Below, piece by piece: positions 5,911 to 6,588 of a DNA stretch of 6,588 bases. The stretch is from CAYGZM01 sp964354365 (GTDB lineage: Bacteria > Planctomycetota > Phycisphaerae > Sedimentisphaerales > Anaerobacaceae). The notes under the pieces are model-generated. The model was not told the DNA's origin and did no database searches. It saw only the letters and a program-made list of their open reading frames with translations. The DNA lies in assembly GCA_964354365.1 (NCBI GenBank), contig CAYGZM010000181.1:1-6588 (forward strand). The letters run 5' to 3'. Made by a program: the position numbers and the translations under genes. Within the stretch, counting starts at the first letter, position 1. Each line of letters starts with the position of its first letter.

Positions 5911-5932
5911 GGTGGCCCGGAGGAGGGTCGCC
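5911..5932 (+). promoter_or_regulatory. Leader hairpin with a purine GGAGGA loop
   Basis: GGTGGCCC (5911-5918) pairs with GGGTCGCC (5925-5932) over 8 positions, six Watson-Crick and two G-U, leaving the loop GGAGGA. A Shine-Dalgarno-like loop near the 5' end of a long leader is unusual; its role is unknown. Confidence 0.4.
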
Positions 5933-6003
5933 ACGGAATCTCTTCACGGATTCGGTCTGTCGATATGAACCGCAGAGCACATAAGAGCAGCGTAATACCG
6001 CTT

Positions 6004-6011
6004 GGAGGAGG
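6004..6011 (+). promoter_or_regulatory. Very strong Shine-Dalgarno-like site, GGAGGAGG
   Basis: GGAGGAGG stands 3 bases before an ATG at 6015. That ATG is not in the protease frame; it opens a 143-codon frame whose translation has no recognisable character. The protease frame has no ATG, GTG or TTG at a usable distance from this site. Whether ribosomes use it is open. Confidence 0.45.
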
Positions 6012-6030
6012 TAAATGCGCTTCTGGGACG

Positions 6031-6073
6031 CATCCCCTGGGTGGCAGCCTCAAGCCCCAAGGGCTTGGGGATG
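6031..6073 (+). repeat. Nested and mutually exclusive hairpins in the protease leader
   Basis: CATCCCC (6031-6037) is complementary to GGGGATG (6067-6073). Inside it, CAAGCCC (6051-6057) pairs with GGGCTTG (6061-6067) around a CAA loop. An alternative pairs CCCCAA (6055-6060) with TTGGGG (6065-6070) around GGGC. No T run follows, so it is not a simple terminator. The competing pairings suggest a regulatory or translation-control structure, unproven. Confidence 0.45.
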
Positions 6074-6117
6074 GATTTCGACTCAATGCCTGGTTGCCAC
6101 GAGCGCAGTTACTTATT

Positions 6118-6588
6118 ATGAACCCTATGATTTTGACCGTTGCAGTTGCAGCGGTGTTTCTACTGAGCATCGCTCGCCCGGCTCAGGCCCTTGTTCTGCA
6201 CCCGGACGGCGAGCCGAATCTCGCCGCCTGGACCGGCAGACCCTCCAAAAATGTAATCGGACGCTGGGGCAACAACGCCTCCTGCGTGGCCGTCTCGCCC
6301 AACTGCGTCCTCACCACGCGGCACCAGCTCGGCGGCATCGGAACATTCGTCGAGATCGATGGCGTCAAATACCCCGTCACCCAGGTATGGGTGTGCGACA
6401 CAGCCGATCTGCGGTTGGCCAGGCTTCACGGCGCCAATCTCCCTGACTTTGTCGCTCTCTACGAACAGACTGATGAGTCGGGCCGACAAATAGTGATAGG
6501 CGGCTGCGGCGTCGGCGTCGGCGCTGGCGCCCCGCTCCAGACGAACAGCAGAACCTACGGCTACGAATGGGGCGACTACGCCAGCCGG
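6118..6588 (+). CDS. Secreted trypsin-fold serine protease, 3' end cut by the window
   Basis: The frame is open from ATG 6118 through 157 codons to the right edge. Residues 1-24 look like a signal peptide: the hydrophobic core ILTVAVAAVFLLSI then RPAQA, with likely cleavage before LVLHPDG. The mature part has the S1 chymotrypsin fold. SCVAVSPNCVLTTRHQLGG at 55-73 matches the strand carrying the catalytic His (H69, equivalent to 'TAAHC'). TADLRLARL at 95-103 matches the strand with the catalytic Asp (D97, equivalent to 'DIALLKL'). The Ser motif would lie beyond the edge, so activity is unproven. Cysteines at 56, 63 and 93 could form disulfides outside the cell. The start is uncertain: ATG 6118 has no ribosome site and its n-region lacks positive charge, ATG 6127 is possible, and the frame is open back to an ATG at 5965. 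It has its own promoter and leader, separate from the sugar operon. Confidence 0.8.
   Translation, partial: MNPMILTVAVAAVFLLSIARPAQALVLHPDGEPNLAAWTGRPSKNVIGRWGNNASCVAVSPNCVLTTRHQLGGIGTFVEIDGVKYPVTQVWVCDTADLRLARLHGANLPDFVALYEQTDESGRQIVIGGCGVGVGAGAPLQTNSRTYGYEWGDYASR

Larger units (their letters stand above)
5826..6117 (+). other. Intergenic region and structured leader of the protease gene
   Basis: This stretch of about 290 bases has no convincing protein-coding gene in any frame. In order it holds the T run of a possible terminator, an extended -10 promoter, a tandem 8-base repeat ACGGGTGG (5900-5915), an 8-bp hairpin with loop GGAGGA, a strong GGAGGAGG, and a nested set of GC-rich hairpins from 6031 to 6073. 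I do not recognise a known riboswitch class here. Confidence 0.5.

Noticed and set aside
6021..6100. GGGACGCA in the protease leader, reminiscent of a cyclic-di-GMP-I riboswitch
   Set aside because: The other conserved parts of that aptamer (the GGCAAACC-type segment and the tetraloop-receptor layout) are absent, so the match is a short coincidence.
5865..6170. 101-codon minus-strand frame in the right intergenic region
   Set aside because: Low-complexity translation, no ribosome site, and it crosses the promoter and protease start on the other strand.
1..6588. CRISPR array, insertion sequence or phage genes
   Set aside because: No regularly spaced repeats, no transposase or capsid-type motifs and no terminal inverted repeats were found apart from the edge peptide discussed above.

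Overview
The window looks like chromosomal DNA of a planctomycete, most likely of the Phycisphaerae / Sedimentisphaerales type. The main clue is the tandem dockerin-like (F-hand) tail near the left edge, with the pattern 'D-F-x-x-L-A-x-x-W ... D-L-A-x-L-A-x-Y-W-L-E', which I associate with secreted proteins of that group. Moderately high GC, good Shine-Dalgarno sites and the exopolysaccharide-type gene content fit but do not prove this. The assignment rests on recognition, not on a search.

Left edge (1-616, minus strand): this stretch is debris. A short ORF with a strong ribosome binding site begins at 75 and runs out of the window; it starts MGDTGLEH, a peptide I associate with planctomycete integrase tails. 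Before it in transcription order lies the C-terminal part of a secreted protein, a carboxypeptidase-regulatory-like domain plus dockerin. It has no N-terminus or signal peptide, and an in-frame TGA cuts its dockerin in two.

Centre (628-5825): a nucleotide-sugar / surface-polysaccharide module. An ATP-grasp ligase gene reads leftward from a TTGACA-17-TACTAT promoter. Facing away from it, a TTGACA-17-TAAATT promoter drives a rightward four-gene operon: a DegT/WbpE-type PLP sugar aminotransferase, a NusG/RfaH-like specialised transcription elongation factor (probable TTG start), UDP-glucose 6-dehydrogenase (ugd), and a UDP-glucuronate 4-epimerase-type SDR. The two -35 regions form the arms of an inverted repeat. 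The dehydrogenase makes UDP-glucuronate, the epimerase probably turns it into UDP-galacturonate, and the aminotransferase makes an amino sugar nucleotide. The NusG paralogue may help RNA polymerase through this or a larger polysaccharide operon. No glycosyltransferase, flippase or polymerase gene is in the window.

Right edge (5826-6588): after a possible weak terminator, an extended -10 promoter (TGCTATAAT) opens a roughly 240-base leader with several hairpins and an unusually strong Shine-Dalgarno. It leads into a secreted trypsin-fold protease gene that is cut by the window end. The protease reading frame runs from the signal peptide through the His and Asp of the catalytic triad; the Ser would lie beyond the edge.
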